From positions 1 through 17,289 of the forward strand of contig DASYAN010000142.1 of NCBI GenBank assembly GCA_036501345.1: 17,289 nt of DNA, written 5' to 3'. Numbering within the stretch: the stretch's first letter is position 1; each line of letters starts with the position of its first letter. Source of the stretch: DASYAN01 sp036501345. GTDB taxonomy: Bacteria; Chloroflexota; Ktedonobacteria; Ktedonobacterales; Ktedonobacteraceae. The position numbers and the translations under genes are program-made. A model generated the notes under the pieces. It was not told the DNA's origin. It did no database searches and saw only the letters and a list, made by a program, of their open reading frames with translations. This document shows, in pieces, positions 1 through 7,157 of the stretch.

Positions 1-684
1 TACAGTATTGTTTATATCATCGCGTATATAAGAGACTGTGTAATCAAAAGCTGGGATGGCAGTATCAGGGAAGATGATAAGGCTGCTAAAAAACCATTCA
101 AAAATTCCCTTTAGTTGTTCACTGTTGAGTTGTACGGCGGTAGATAAGTAGAGGGAGTTTTGCTTGGTAGCTTCTCTCCAGACACTCTTTTGACCAGACA
201 GATGAGATCCTAGGTTATAGGTATCTGTCTCTTTCTGGGGATCATATTCTCTTTGAAACCATCTCTGACCCTTAGCAGTAGGATAAGCGAAGAGCCATTC
301 GCTAGTAATTCGCTCGGGAGTCAATGAGAAGCCATATTGGTATCGTATACCTTTCAGAAGGAATGTAATTTCGAATTCTGTTGGCTCTGCTACTGAGGCT
401 GGATCTAATTTAAAAGGTTGTATCATTGGAAAGGGCTGGCCGAATTGATAACTTGCCGATCCTAGAACAATCTCACGCATTGCTTGTATTGCTCGAATAA
501 CATTTGATTTTCCACTCGCATTTGCTCCATAAATAGCTGCTGTACGAACAACATTAGGCAAGCTTTTAAGCCCTGTTTGGTGGAGATTTGTTTTGGCAAG
601 TGTCCTATCACCTGATGCAACCATCGAGAGAGTGCACTCATCTCTCAAGGAGCGAAAATTTTTGGTTCTGAACTCAAGAAGCAT
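1..684 (-). CDS. AAA15/RloA-type ATP-binding protein, 5' part only (runs off window)
   Basis: A continuous 228-codon frame reads leftward from ATG at 684 to the window edge with no stop. The protein opens MLLEFRTKNFRSLRDECTLS, the usual start of COG1106 (RloA/AAA15) ATPases. A Walker A loop GANASGKSN follows near residues 52-60. The stretch after it (EFEITFLLKGIRYQYGFSL) fits the beta-strand region of that family. The start is supported by GGGAGAAAG ending three bases before the ATG. Family members are ABC/SMC-like ATPases, often found in defence loci and sometimes paired with RloB, which would lie outside this window. The Walker B and signature motifs are also outside, so intactness cannot be judged. 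The ATPase family is clear; a defence role is an inference from the family and from the broken restriction gene nearby. Confidence 0.88.
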   Translation of the reverse strand, partial: MLLEFRTKNFRSLRDECTLSMVASGDRTLAKTNLHQTGLKSLPNVVRTAAIYGANASGKSNVIRAIQAMREIVLGSASYQFGQPFPMIQPFKLDPASVAEPTEFEITFLLKGIRYQYGFSLTPERITSEWLFAYPTAKGQRWFQREYDPQKETDTYNLGSHLSGQKSVWREATKQNSLYLSTAVQLNSEQLKGIFEWFFSSLIIFPDTAIPAFDYTVSYIRDDINNTV

Positions 685-1086
685 GTCTTTCTCCCAAATG
701 ATGGTCATATTCGCAAAAAAATTGCAAAAAAGCGATCCATTTTTGATGGAAATCAAAAATATCTGACTCTCTTTTCAGTATAACATGGATGGATACACCA
801 TCCTAATCCAAAAACCGAACCTCGCATATAAAAGAAAACCCTTTCTTTGACTTAAAAGAGTTGAATGAAGACAAGAAACAAGGTCCTAAGCTGTCAGCAC
901 CTCCAACACAAACTTCACCATAGAACAACACAAAAGTACCCAGTCTGTGCAGAGAGACTAGATGCTTTACTGCAAATTTGGCAGAGTCAACAAATGTCTA
1001 AATCTTCCCCTTTGCAAGGAGTGTTATTGCTGCTTTGCCCACTCGTTCTATTGATGCATGTCAATAGTGTATAAAAAGGGAGAAAG
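685..1086. other. Intergenic region without a convincing gene
   Basis: This AT-rich gap separates the leftward ATPase gene from the rightward membrane protein gene. It contains a 9-bp perfect inverted repeat at 739-760 and a second one, GGATGG-ATACA-CCATCC, at 787-803. Both lie upstream of the ATPase gene and could be regulatory. A 69-codon frame at 865-1074 has no clear ribosome site and no recognisable protein features, and I do not accept it as a gene. Confidence 0.5.
739..760. promoter_or_regulatory. 9-bp inverted repeat upstream of the ATPase gene (possible operator)
   Basis: ATTTTTGAT and ATCAAAAAT form perfect 9-bp arms around the spacer GGAA, about 55 bp upstream of the ATPase start codon. 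The position suits an operator. The AT-rich arms with T and A runs could also act as a weak hairpin. No regulator is identified. Confidence 0.35.
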
Positions 1087-1779
1087 ATGAATAATAGTCC
1101 ATGGAATAATCAGCCCTATGGGCAACGTCCTCCAACTCCAAAGCCCACAGGACTGGAGGCCAAATTTCAGCAGTCCCCTGGGTTGGTGCGATGGGGACTG
1201 ATTGGATGTAGTGCCCTCGTATTTGTGAGCGCGGCTATCTTTTTAGTTGTGACCCTCGTAAGCGCATTGGGACTACAACCTCAGGAAGCTGCTGCTCCAC
1301 TGACAACGTCAACAGCGGTACCCACACCTAGTCCTACTCCGTCACCAGTACCAACAGTAGCACCATCAATCCATTATCCACCGACAACGGTAACTGATCT
1401 GCGTGGTCTTGCCGCAGAAGGGGATGCTAGTGCAATCCATCCGTTTCATAGTGAGAGCGTGGGCGTTACAGGCGTATGTCCACAACCAAAGACAGAGGTA
1501 ACAGTTGATCCAAGTGTAACTGGGCAACAGCTTGCAGAGGACTTGCTTGCCTATTTCTATGCGCAACAGTTTGACAACAATCCTTGCGGGGTTTTAGTCG
1601 TTGCTTATCATGATCAAAGTGAGGCAGGCAATGCGTATACAGCAGGGAGGATTTCAGTTAATGTTACTGACTCAAGTGGGGCATCTAACATTGATCCAAA
1701 TGCAAGCAACTTAAAACATCAGCTTACTCTTGACACTGGACCTATTGATACAAGTCAGGAGTATGTCGTCACATACTGA
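1087..1779 (+). CDS. Single-pass membrane protein with Pro/Thr/Ser linker and extracytoplasmic domain, function unknown
   Basis: The protein has 230 residues. A short Pro/Gln/Asn-rich cytoplasmic tail (about 1-30) leads into one hydrophobic segment (about 36-63). A flexible Thr/Pro/Ser linker follows (about 70-100), with PTPSPTPSP-type repeats. The remaining C-terminal domain has two cysteines (131 and 167) that could form a disulfide outside the cell. The layout is that of a membrane-anchored surface protein with a small globular head. GGGAGAAAG directly before the ATG serves as ribosome site. No enzymatic motif is visible and I do not recognise the family. The reading frame, the membrane segment and the linker are all consistent with a real, intact gene. 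Confidence 0.75.
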   Translation: MNNSPWNNQPYGQRPPTPKPTGLEAKFQQSPGLVRWGLIGCSALVFVSAAIFLVVTLVSALGLQPQEAAAPLTTSTAVPTPSPTPSPVPTVAPSIHYPPTTVTDLRGLAAEGDASAIHPFHSESVGVTGVCPQPKTEVTVDPSVTGQQLAEDLLAYFYAQQFDNNPCGVLVVAYHDQSEAGNAYTAGRISVNVTDSSGASNIDPNASNLKHQLTLDTGPIDTSQEYVVTY

Positions 1780-2019
1780 TCGTGGCTGTGTAGGGGTATA
1801 CCGAGTTAGAATTAGAGGAGGGTTGTGATGTGAGCTTGCCAGCGATTAGCTTTCTCAGGACGGAAACTGGTAACCTCCAGCTAAGCAGCTGGCATTTCAT
1901 CTTCCGGTTGATCTTCAGACTCTTTCACAGAACCAGTAGAAACCCCTTGTAGGGATTCACAAATTTAGCCTCTTTCCACCAACGAAGGAAACTCCCTTGA
2001 TTGGCTTGAGAGGCTGAGG

Positions 2020-2092
2020 TAGCGGCGACTGGACTCGAACCAGTGACACAGGGCTTATGAGTCCCTTGCTCTACCGCCTGAGCTACGCCGCC
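2020..2092 (-). tRNA. tRNA-Met (anticodon CAT)
   Basis: Read on the minus strand, this 73-nt segment folds as a full cloverleaf. The acceptor stem is GGCGGCG/CGCCGCT with a G1-U72 wobble. The D-arm is GCTC...GAGC, the anticodon loop is CTCATAA with CAT at 2057-2059, and the T-arm is CTGGTTCGAGTCCAG with A73 after it. The G1-U72 pair instead of a C1-A72 mismatch argues for elongator tRNA-Met rather than the initiator. A tRNA-Ile2 with a modified C34 cannot be excluded by sequence alone. CCA is not encoded; the bases after A73 are CCTC. Confidence 0.95.
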
Positions 2093-2523
2093 TTATGAAG
2101 TGGCTTGAGAAGCCAAACAACAGCATTTTTTATCTTTTGAAAATGAGCCGAGTCTCTTGCTCTTGCGCTCAAGTCTCTTACTCTACCAGACCATATTATC
2201 ATGGCTTGTCAATAGGGTTCGAAGTCCAGTCACCGCTCCTTTCTATTGGCCTATTTTAGTCCTCCGGCGAGAGAAAGGCTTAATAAATGAACCCTCTCTT
2301 CCTCAACAATTTTGTCTGCGCATCTCTAGTTTCTCAATACTTCAAAAAATATAACATAAGGTGCTTTTGGTCCTGAGCAAGCTACTAGCGAAAACGATTT
2401 GAGTTGGGTTTACAGAGTAAATATACTGAAGGAGGCTATTTCTTGCTTCTTGTTTAGCTATAAGTTAAACTATTAAAAACGGTACATCAAAATATATAAA
2501 TGTATTTATTGGGAGGACCCCAT
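2093..2523. other. Intergenic region with tRNA-like fragments, no gene seen
   Basis: This gap lies between the tRNA gene and the broken restriction gene. TGGCTTGAGA at 2101-2110 repeats the same ten bases at 2002-2011, so the tRNA is flanked by short direct repeats. The stretch 2150-2237 contains pieces that resemble the tRNA and are described separately. The 65-codon frame at 2157-2354 runs across those pieces and has no ribosome site, so I do not call it. Confidence 0.5.
2150..2237. repeat. Degenerate tRNA-derived fragments
   Basis: GAGTCTCTTGCTCT at 2150-2163 and AGTCTCTTACTCTACC at 2172-2187 match, with one or two changes, the tRNA-Met anticodon-stem to D-arm segment in the same orientation. 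GGTTCGAAGTCCAGTCACCG at 2216-2235, plus CT, matches the T-arm and acceptor end of the tRNA with one inserted A and one substitution, but in the opposite orientation. They cannot fold together into a tRNA. They look like remnants of duplication, or of an integration event at a tRNA gene. Confidence 0.45.
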
Positions 2524-3066
2524 ATGGGCGAGGCCGTACTACGCGATTATTTGGACAAAGTCGAGCAGTACTACCAGAAAGGTATTGCGACAGAACATTC
2601 TTACCGAGGAACGCTACAGCATCTCTTGGAGAAGCTAGAAACAGGTGTCTTTGCAACAAACGAACCGAAACGGGTTAGATGCGGTGCTCCTGATTATCTT
2701 GTAGAGCGCAATAACTTTACGATTGGCTATGTTGAAGCAAAGGATCTACGAGAAACGCGCGGAGTTTATTATACGCCTGAGCCTGTTGCCTCATACATCG
2801 TTCGCTCAGTAGATCATCTGTTACATGAGAACTTCGATTGCATTGATGGCCTTGCTGATACTACTACCGTTCCCTATAATGCTGTTGATGAGACAGGAAA
2901 GGAGCGCGTAGAAAGAACCCCACGTGTTGTAATCCTTGATCCTGCTACGGGTACAGGGACCTTCCTCATTCAGGCCACTCAGCTAATAAGGGAGATTGGA
3001 TTAAGGACCTGCTACGGGGTAAGGACTCTCAAACAGGTAAGGCGACAGGAAACTACTTTGAGGTGA
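2524..3066 (+). pseudogene. Type ISP restriction-modification enzyme, broken: 5' fragment (nuclease remnant plus methyltransferase start)
   Basis: GGGAGGA at 2511-2517 places the start at ATG 2524, although the frame is open from 2500. The N-terminus (MGEAVLRDYLDKVEQYYQKG, then ATNEPKR, APD at 55-57 and GYVEAK at 68-73) is the PD-(D/E)xK nuclease part of Type ISP proteins. It jumps at about residue 74 straight to LRETRGVYYTPEPV, the start of the Eco57I-like methyltransferase domain. Roughly 250 residues normally found between are missing. Motif I, DPATGTGTFL (139-148), is present. At about 2966-2970 a second deletion joins motif I to sequence encoding SGHSANKGDWIKDLL in another frame. That peptide normally follows NPPY, so catalytic motif IV is gone. 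The frame then ends after unrelated residues at 3066. Confidence 0.85.
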
Positions 3067-3067
3067 C

Positions 3068-4735
3068 GGCCAGCCGCTTGGAGAGCGCAATCCTAAGTGG
3101 CTGAATGACGACTATGTAAAGTTTATTCGTTTTGCTCAGTGGAGGATTGAAAAGACAGGGTACGGTATCCTGGCCTTTATCACCAATCACGGGTATCTAG
3201 ATAACCCAACCTTTAGAGGTATGCGTCAGAGCCTCATGCAGACCTTTGACGATATCTATGTTCTTGACCTACATGGTAATAGCAAGAAGAAGGAACGCTC
3301 GCCTGATGGGAGTAAAGATGAGAATGTTTTTGATATTCAACAAGGGGTAGCGATCGGGATTTTTATCAAGCGACAGAAGGAAGCTGGCTTATCGAAACAG
3401 GGAAACATTTACCATGCTCATCTCTGGGGGCAGCGTGAGGTATATGAGAAAGCAGGTCAGGAGCAAAGGCTCGTTGGAGGTAAGTATCATTGGCTTACGG
3501 AACATGATGTTACCACAACGGAGTGGAAAAAGCTTGAACCTGCTAAGCCATTTTATTTATTTGCGCCACAGAATATTCATTTGAGAGCGGAATATGAGTC
3601 TGGAAAGAAATTAACAGAGATAATGCTTGTTAATGTTCTAGGCTTTCAAAGCCATCGAGACGTTTTTGCTATTAGCTTCGATGAGGAAGCCTTACGCGCT
3701 CGGATAGAAGATATGCGTAAACCCTATATGTCCGATCAAGAACTGGTAGAAAGGTACAATATAGTTAGTACTTCAAGCTGGAATATTGCCGATGTACGAA
3801 AAAAATTACGTAAAGAAGAGAACATTCCTATTATCCCCTGTTTTTATCGCCCACTAGATAAACGCTACTGTTGTTTCAGCGAGCTAATAATGGATCGTCC
3901 CCGTGCTGAATTAAAACAACATATGCTACAACCTAACCTTAGCTTGAATGTGACTAGACAAACAAAAGCGCAACATTGGAGACATGCGATAGTCGCAAAT
4001 ACCCCTACGCCTGCCCTCTTTACAGAAATTAAGGATGGTTCCAACGTCTTTCCCCTTTATTTCTATCCCAATTATACCAAAAGAGGACTATTCGATGCAG
4101 ATGAGCCCCACGATGCCTCAGGTGGTCGCCGTCCTAATCTCCTTCCAGCATTTATCAAAGACTTCTCAACCAAGCTCAGTATGAGTTTCATTCCTGATGG
4201 TAAGGGAGATCTACAGCAAACCTTTGGACCGGAGGATATTTTCAACTATATTTATGCTGTTTTCCATTCGCCGACCTACCGCGAAAGATATGCTGAGTTC
4301 CTCAAGATTGACTTCCCTCGCCTGCCTCTGACCTCAAATGCCAACCTGTTCCGTCCGCTTTGCTCCTTAGGCGACAGACTAGTAGGGATACATCTAATGG
4401 AGAAGTTTGGTAAGATCGTCACAAGATATCCAGTACCAGGGGATGATGTGGTCGTAAAAATAGACTATACCTCTCCTGCTGATACTCCTGAACAGGGCCG
4501 AGTCTGGATCAACAAAACGCAATATATCGAAGGGGTACCACCTGAGGTATGGGAGTTCTATGTCGGAGGGTATCAGGTTTGTCAGAAGTGGTTGAAGGAT
4601 CGCAAGGGGCGTAAGCTTGAGTTCAATGACATCCAGCATTATCAACGCATGGTGGCAGCTCTAGCAGAAACAATCAAGTTGATGGACCAGATTGACGAGG
4701 TGATAGACGAGCATGGAGGATGGCCGATCGAGTAG
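3068..4735 (+). pseudogene. Type ISP restriction-modification enzyme, broken: 3' fragment (rest of methyltransferase and target recognition domain)
   Basis: The family sequence resumes at 3068 as GQPLGERNPKWLNDDYVKFI and continues without a stop to 4735 (first ATG in frame at 3221). Just before it, in a different frame (about 2970-3065), the sequence reads SGHSANKGDWIKDLL...TGNYFEV. GTG-AC-GGC replaces the expected GTG-GAC-GGC, so one base is lost at about 3065. The segment holds ITNHGYLDNPTFRGMR and LDLHGNSKKKE, typical of the later methyltransferase motifs, and then the target recognition region. It ends in GGWPIE, the usual C-terminus of the family. The 3' half is well preserved, so the decay looks recent. 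Without motif IV and with three frames involved, no active restriction or methylation enzyme can be made. No separate specificity or helicase gene is nearby. Confidence 0.85.
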
Positions 4736-4780
4736 AGGGAAGGGCTTAAAGAAATCTCCTGAAGTTTGCTAGTATCTTCC

Positions 4781-4817
4781 AAAAAAGAGAGGATAGCAAG
4801 GAGATGCTATCCTCTCT
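4781..4817 (-). terminator. Strong intrinsic terminator for the minus-strand small membrane protein gene
   Basis: GAGAGGATAGCA (4787-4798) and TGCTATCCTCTC (4805-4816) form a perfect 12-bp stem with a 6-nt loop. On the minus strand the stem is followed by six T (4781-4786). It sits 6 bp after the stop codon of the small membrane protein gene ending at 4823. It lacks a T run on the plus strand, so it serves the minus strand. Confidence 0.9.
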
Positions 4818-4822
4818 CGGAA

Positions 4823-5176
4823 CTATTCATTCAACGAGGTATCAGAAGGGTCCTTAAGTTGCAGGTGGTCTTTTGCCCAATTGAACCCTTGTCTCGCTCT
4901 AGGAACGATACCGACAAGGAGCCCTACCGATGCCCAAACGGACCATAACAATGTCATGTTATTCGTAGTAAGCGCTTCCCAGGTACAGATACCTGCTATG
5001 CTTCCAAATAGGAGGCTATAGAAGTCCCTTGGAAACAAATTGATCAATGCTTGCTTAAAACTTCTTGGCTCGTTAAGCCCCTGTCCGTTAGATGGCGATG
5101 ATGAATCGTTCGATGTTCGTAGTGGTGGATACCTTATCGACGTAGTACCTGGGCCACCTTCATTGGTCTGGTTCAT
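4823..5176 (-). CDS. Small two-helix membrane protein, copy A of a tandem pair
   Basis: From ATG at 5176 the protein has 117 residues. The frame is open up to 5218, but AGGAGG at 5186-5191 lies nine bases before the ATG at 5176 and decides the start. A polar, Ser/Asn/Pro-rich N-terminus (about 1-45) precedes SFKQALINLFPRDFYSLLFG. Two hydrophobic segments follow (about 55-75 and 80-97), with a short TNN turn between them. The end is charged (FNWAKDHLQL...). The same order (SAVKEA...VFPQ, two helices, a basic or aromatic tail) recurs in the gene at 5456-5737. The gene has its own strong terminator. I do not recognise the family. Size and topology would suit a holin-like, immunity or toxin-like membrane protein, but nothing in the sequence selects among these. 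Confidence 0.7.
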   Translation of the reverse strand: MNQTNEGGPGTTSIRYPPLRTSNDSSSPSNGQGLNEPRSFKQALINLFPRDFYSLLFGSIAGICTWEALTTNNMTLLWSVWASVGLLVGIVPRARQGFNWAKDHLQLKDPSDTSLNE

Positions 5177-5383
5177 CCATTTTTTCCTCCTACAGAAATT
5201 GCTGCGTAACCAAATCATAGAAGGAGAGAGATTTATGAATACAACTCAGAGCGCCGAACATCTGTGATAATAACAGATTTCAATACTTCAGTCTATAGAC
5301 CAACGGTTTTTCGGTCTGAAGGATTACAAAGATACGGCGACAGACAGGACTGGCAGAAACCTAGTAGCGACTTAGGACAAGGC

Positions 5384-5417
5384 AAAAAGAAGACATAGCA
5401 GGAGATGCTACGCCCTC
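5384..5417 (-). terminator. Degenerate copy of the preceding terminator
   Basis: TAGCA-GGAGA-TGCTA (5396-5410) is preceded on the plus strand by five A (5384-5388), so minus-strand transcripts would end in U. Outer pairs are interrupted by mismatches. The layout and several blocks (AGCAGGAGATGCTA, CCTCTCG, GAACTATTCA) match the terminator and stop region at 4781-4840. This supports a common origin by duplication. Confidence 0.6.
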
Positions 5418-5455
5418 TCGAACTATTCAGTCAATGGTGGCTTGCTCCGGTATTG

Positions 5456-5737
5456 TCAGCTTTTGAAATGTTTTACAACCTCTTTTACTGGCTCTATACC
5501 GCAACTAGCCCCTACCAAGTACAGTATCTGCATAAACATTGATGAGTCGGTTTTAAAAGCAAGAGCTGCTATCGACCCAACAACTGATAATATGCCAAAC
5601 AGTACCAGCAAGTACCCCTGCTGAGGGAATACCTTTTGATAGGCCTCCTTAACCGCTGACTGACTATTCGGTGTTTTGCGGTACTCATCTCGTTTCGACT
5701 GCGAGCTGATACCGCGACTTTCCTTTCGGTAGGACAT
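5456..5737 (-). CDS. Small two-helix membrane protein, copy B of a tandem pair
   Basis: The protein has 93 residues. GAGGAG two to seven bases before the ATG is a good ribosome site. A basic and polar N-terminus (about 1-27) is followed by SAVKEAYQKVFPQQGYLLVL and two hydrophobic segments (about 37-60 and 68-80), then a basic end (EVVKHFKS). The order of features and several positions (K-x-A, F-P, Y-x-x-L-F-G, L-V-G) align with copy A at 4823-5176. The stop lies about 35 bp further from the terminator than in copy A, so the C-terminus may have been altered by a frameshift after duplication. The pair are probably separate transcription units in the same direction, given the terminator-like hairpin after each. 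Function unknown. Confidence 0.68.
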   Translation of the reverse strand: MSYRKESRGISSQSKRDEYRKTPNSQSAVKEAYQKVFPQQGYLLVLFGILSVVGSIAALAFKTDSSMFMQILYLVGASCGIEPVKEVVKHFKS

Positions 5738-6095
5738 AAGTCTCCTCGATTCCGAAAGGAGAACCTTAAGAGATGAGGGACATATTCTAACATATCTCGA
5801 TACTACGAGTCTAGCAGTATTTTCTGAAATTCAAGCTGATAGAGATGGTCATCCAAGCAAGCCAGGGGATGGCCGCTAGCTCTCGTTCAATCGCCGACTT
5901 AGCGCGTAGGACTGACAGAGCACGGTAAACCTCTTGACCAGTAAACCTGATGACTATCCTATTACGAGACTCCAGGTAGCTTTGACGATATGCGTCCCTA
6001 GCTAATTGCTCTCCAACGATAGAAATCAATGTCTATAATTATATTAACTGTTACTCTTCCTATGCCTCTTACATTCTAATTTCAGGCGAGTTGAT
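5738..6095. other. Upstream region of the small membrane genes, no secure gene
   Basis: An extended -10 candidate for the gene at 5456-5737 lies at 5784-5792. A 72-codon minus frame at 5811-6029 starts only at TTG, lacks a ribosome site and resembles nothing I know, so I leave it uncalled. A perfect TATAAT lies on the plus strand at 6034-6039, and its near-palindromic surroundings give TATAAT on the minus strand too. Confidence 0.4.
5784..5792 (-). promoter_or_regulatory. Candidate extended -10 promoter element for the small membrane gene
   Basis: On the minus strand the sequence is TGTTAGAAT, that is TGn followed by the -10-like hexamer TAGAAT, about 47 bp upstream of the ATG at 5737. No good -35 hexamer is visible, which is common for extended -10 promoters. 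The assignment rests on motif match alone. Confidence 0.35.
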
Positions 6096-6206
6096 TTGAC
6101 AGAAACTACTGAGGAGAAGTTTAACTGGGATGAGCTCGACTTCAATTCAACATGGAATGTTTATGACTCTGCTCACCCTCAGTTAGGCTGCTGTTCTAAT
6201 GGGTGA
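6096..6206 (+). CDS. Possible 36-residue acidic peptide ending in a Cys-Cys motif
   Basis: From TTG at 6096 a short frame runs to TGA at 6204-6206. The peptide starts TETTEEKFNWDELDF after the initiator and ends HPQLGCCSNG. AGGCGAG lies 5-7 bases before the TTG as a weak ribosome site, and a perfect TATAAT is at 6034-6039. An acidic leader followed by a short tail with two adjacent cysteines resembles some modified-peptide precursors. No modifying enzyme or exporter is in the window and the start is non-ATG. It may equally be a chance frame or a gene remnant. Confidence 0.25.
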   Translation: MTETTEEKFNWDELDFNSTWNVYDSAHPQLGCCSNG

Positions 6207-6238
6207 TCACTTATTCGAACTAGGCGAGAGAAATAATC

Positions 6239-6710
6239 TTACAGCTCTTCCCGTACTCTAGATACGCCACTATCAAGTAACAGAACATATTTTCCCTCTT
6301 CTATTACTTTCAGCATAATAGCACATAAGTCTTGAAATACAATCGACTGATAGCCGTTGATAACTGTAGGATCTAGAACAGTACCAGGGGGGGGAAATGA
6401 GCTACTGTCTTATCCCCAATCTCTAAGCTACCACCATGGTCCCTAAATACCTTCTTCATCGCATCTAAACTACCAACTATTTCAACCTCTAGCGCCTCTG
6501 GCAGGTAGTCTTTCCCTATAGCCTCAACTACTACATCTATCGCGTTCTCTGGTCCAATCAATTCCCCTAGCCGCTCGTGATGGGCTCCTAGCTGGTCTAA
6601 GGCATGGTTAATCAAATCATGAGAAGTACTGTCTTGTAACCGCTCTTGAGAAGCTGAAGAATAGCTGCGTCTTGCTCAATCTGGTCTCTGATCTTTTGAA
6701 CCTCTGACAT
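6239..6710 (-). pseudogene. Unknown 157-residue protein gene broken by two one-base losses
   Basis: ATG at 6710 (GAAAGGA nine bases upstream) opens MSEVQKIRDQIEQDAAILQL but stops after 33 codons. Another frame continues the protein from about 6640 as QERLQDSTSHDLINHALDQL and on through DHGGSLEIGDKTVAHFPP. This ends at a run of eight C on the minus strand (eight G near 6387-6394). With one more base there, the protein continues in the third frame as GTVLDPTVINGYQSIVFQDL to EEL and TAA at 6239-6241. Restoring one base at each point gives one 157-residue protein. It is helical and acidic, with no recognised domain. It may be a true pseudogene, a phase-variable gene at the homopolymer, or a product of sequencing error. 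The 80-codon middle frame alone is at 6373-6615. Confidence 0.65.
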
Positions 6711-6781
6711 AGTTCCAGTTCCTTTCTACCGCTATCTAGGCTACTCCCTTAGAGGCTGAAGTACCAGAGGGAAGTAGCCGA

Positions 6782-6819
6782 TACTACCGTTACATGGTAG
6801 TAACCAATACTACCATGTA
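6782..6819. promoter_or_regulatory. Operator candidate between the broken gene and the XRE regulator gene
   Basis: TACATGGTAGT (6791-6801) and ACTACCATGTA (6809-6819) are perfect 11-bp arms around a 7-bp spacer. A further half-site TACTACC at 6782-6788 pairs with GGTAGTA at 6796-6802, also with a 7-bp spacer, giving three evenly spaced half-sites in alternating orientation. The site lies in the divergent gap, 61 bp upstream of the regulator's ATG. Arms of this size and spacing suit binding of two regulator dimers. Autoregulation by the XRE protein encoded next door is the natural inference. Confidence 0.7.
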
Positions 6820-6879
6820 GAGGGACTACTAGCAAGCGAAAGAGCATGTTACTATGAGGAAAATACTGAAGAGGCTGCT

Positions 6880-7137
6880 ATGATACGTCTGAGGTTGCGA
6901 GAGCTTGCAGAAGCTAAGGGTATGAGCCGAACGAGCTTATCACGGCGTGCTGACATGAACTACAAAACAGTTAACCTTCTCTGGAAAGACCCATATCGAG
7001 AATTTACCTCGACATGGTTAAGTCAGCTTGCTCGAGCCCTAGATGTCCCTGTCACTGAGTTGATAGAAGAGGTCTCTGACGAGCAGGCAAGAGCAGAAAT
7101 GGAAGCAATCAAAAAAGACTCTCAGGATAATTCCTAA
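6880..7137 (+). CDS. Small XRE/Cro-type helix-turn-helix regulator
   Basis: The protein has 85 residues. Residues about 3-62 form a Cro/C1-type helix-turn-helix: LRELAEAKGMSRTSLSRRAD, then MNYKTVNLLWKDP as recognition helix region, then WLSQLARALDVPVTELIEE. The final 20 residues are acidic and polar. AGAGG before GCTGCT and the ATG acts as ribosome site. It reads divergently from the broken 157-residue gene, and its 3' end meets the truncated recombinase gene 20 bp away. A paired inverted repeat upstream (6782-6819) is its likely operator. Single-domain XRE proteins of this size serve as repressors in prophages, toxin-antitoxin pairs and restriction control. Which applies here is unknown, because its partner genes are damaged. 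Confidence 0.88.
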   Translation: MIRLRLRELAEAKGMSRTSLSRRADMNYKTVNLLWKDPYREFTSTWLSQLARALDVPVTELIEEVSDEQARAEMEAIKKDSQDNS

Positions 7138-7157
7138 GAGCCCTTCAAGTCATCACT

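Noticed and set aside
865..1074. 69-codon plus-strand frame before the membrane protein gene
   Set aside because: No clear ribosome site, unusual His/Gln-rich start, and no recognisable protein feature; probably chance.
1877..1892. CCAGCT-AAGC-AGCTGG hairpin
   Set aside because: A 6-bp stem without a T run and not placed after a supported gene; weak as a terminator.
1881..1964. Minus-strand open stretch encoding an acidic end (VKESEDQPEDEMPAA then stop)
   Set aside because: It resembles the C-terminus of a lost gene, but only 27 codons are open and there is no start; too short to call.
2157..2354. 65-codon plus-strand frame
   Set aside because: It overlaps the tRNA-derived fragments and has no ribosome site or protein-like features.
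5811..6029. 72-codon minus-strand frame with TTG start
   Set aside because: No ribosome site near the start and no recognised domain; possible remnant but not supported.
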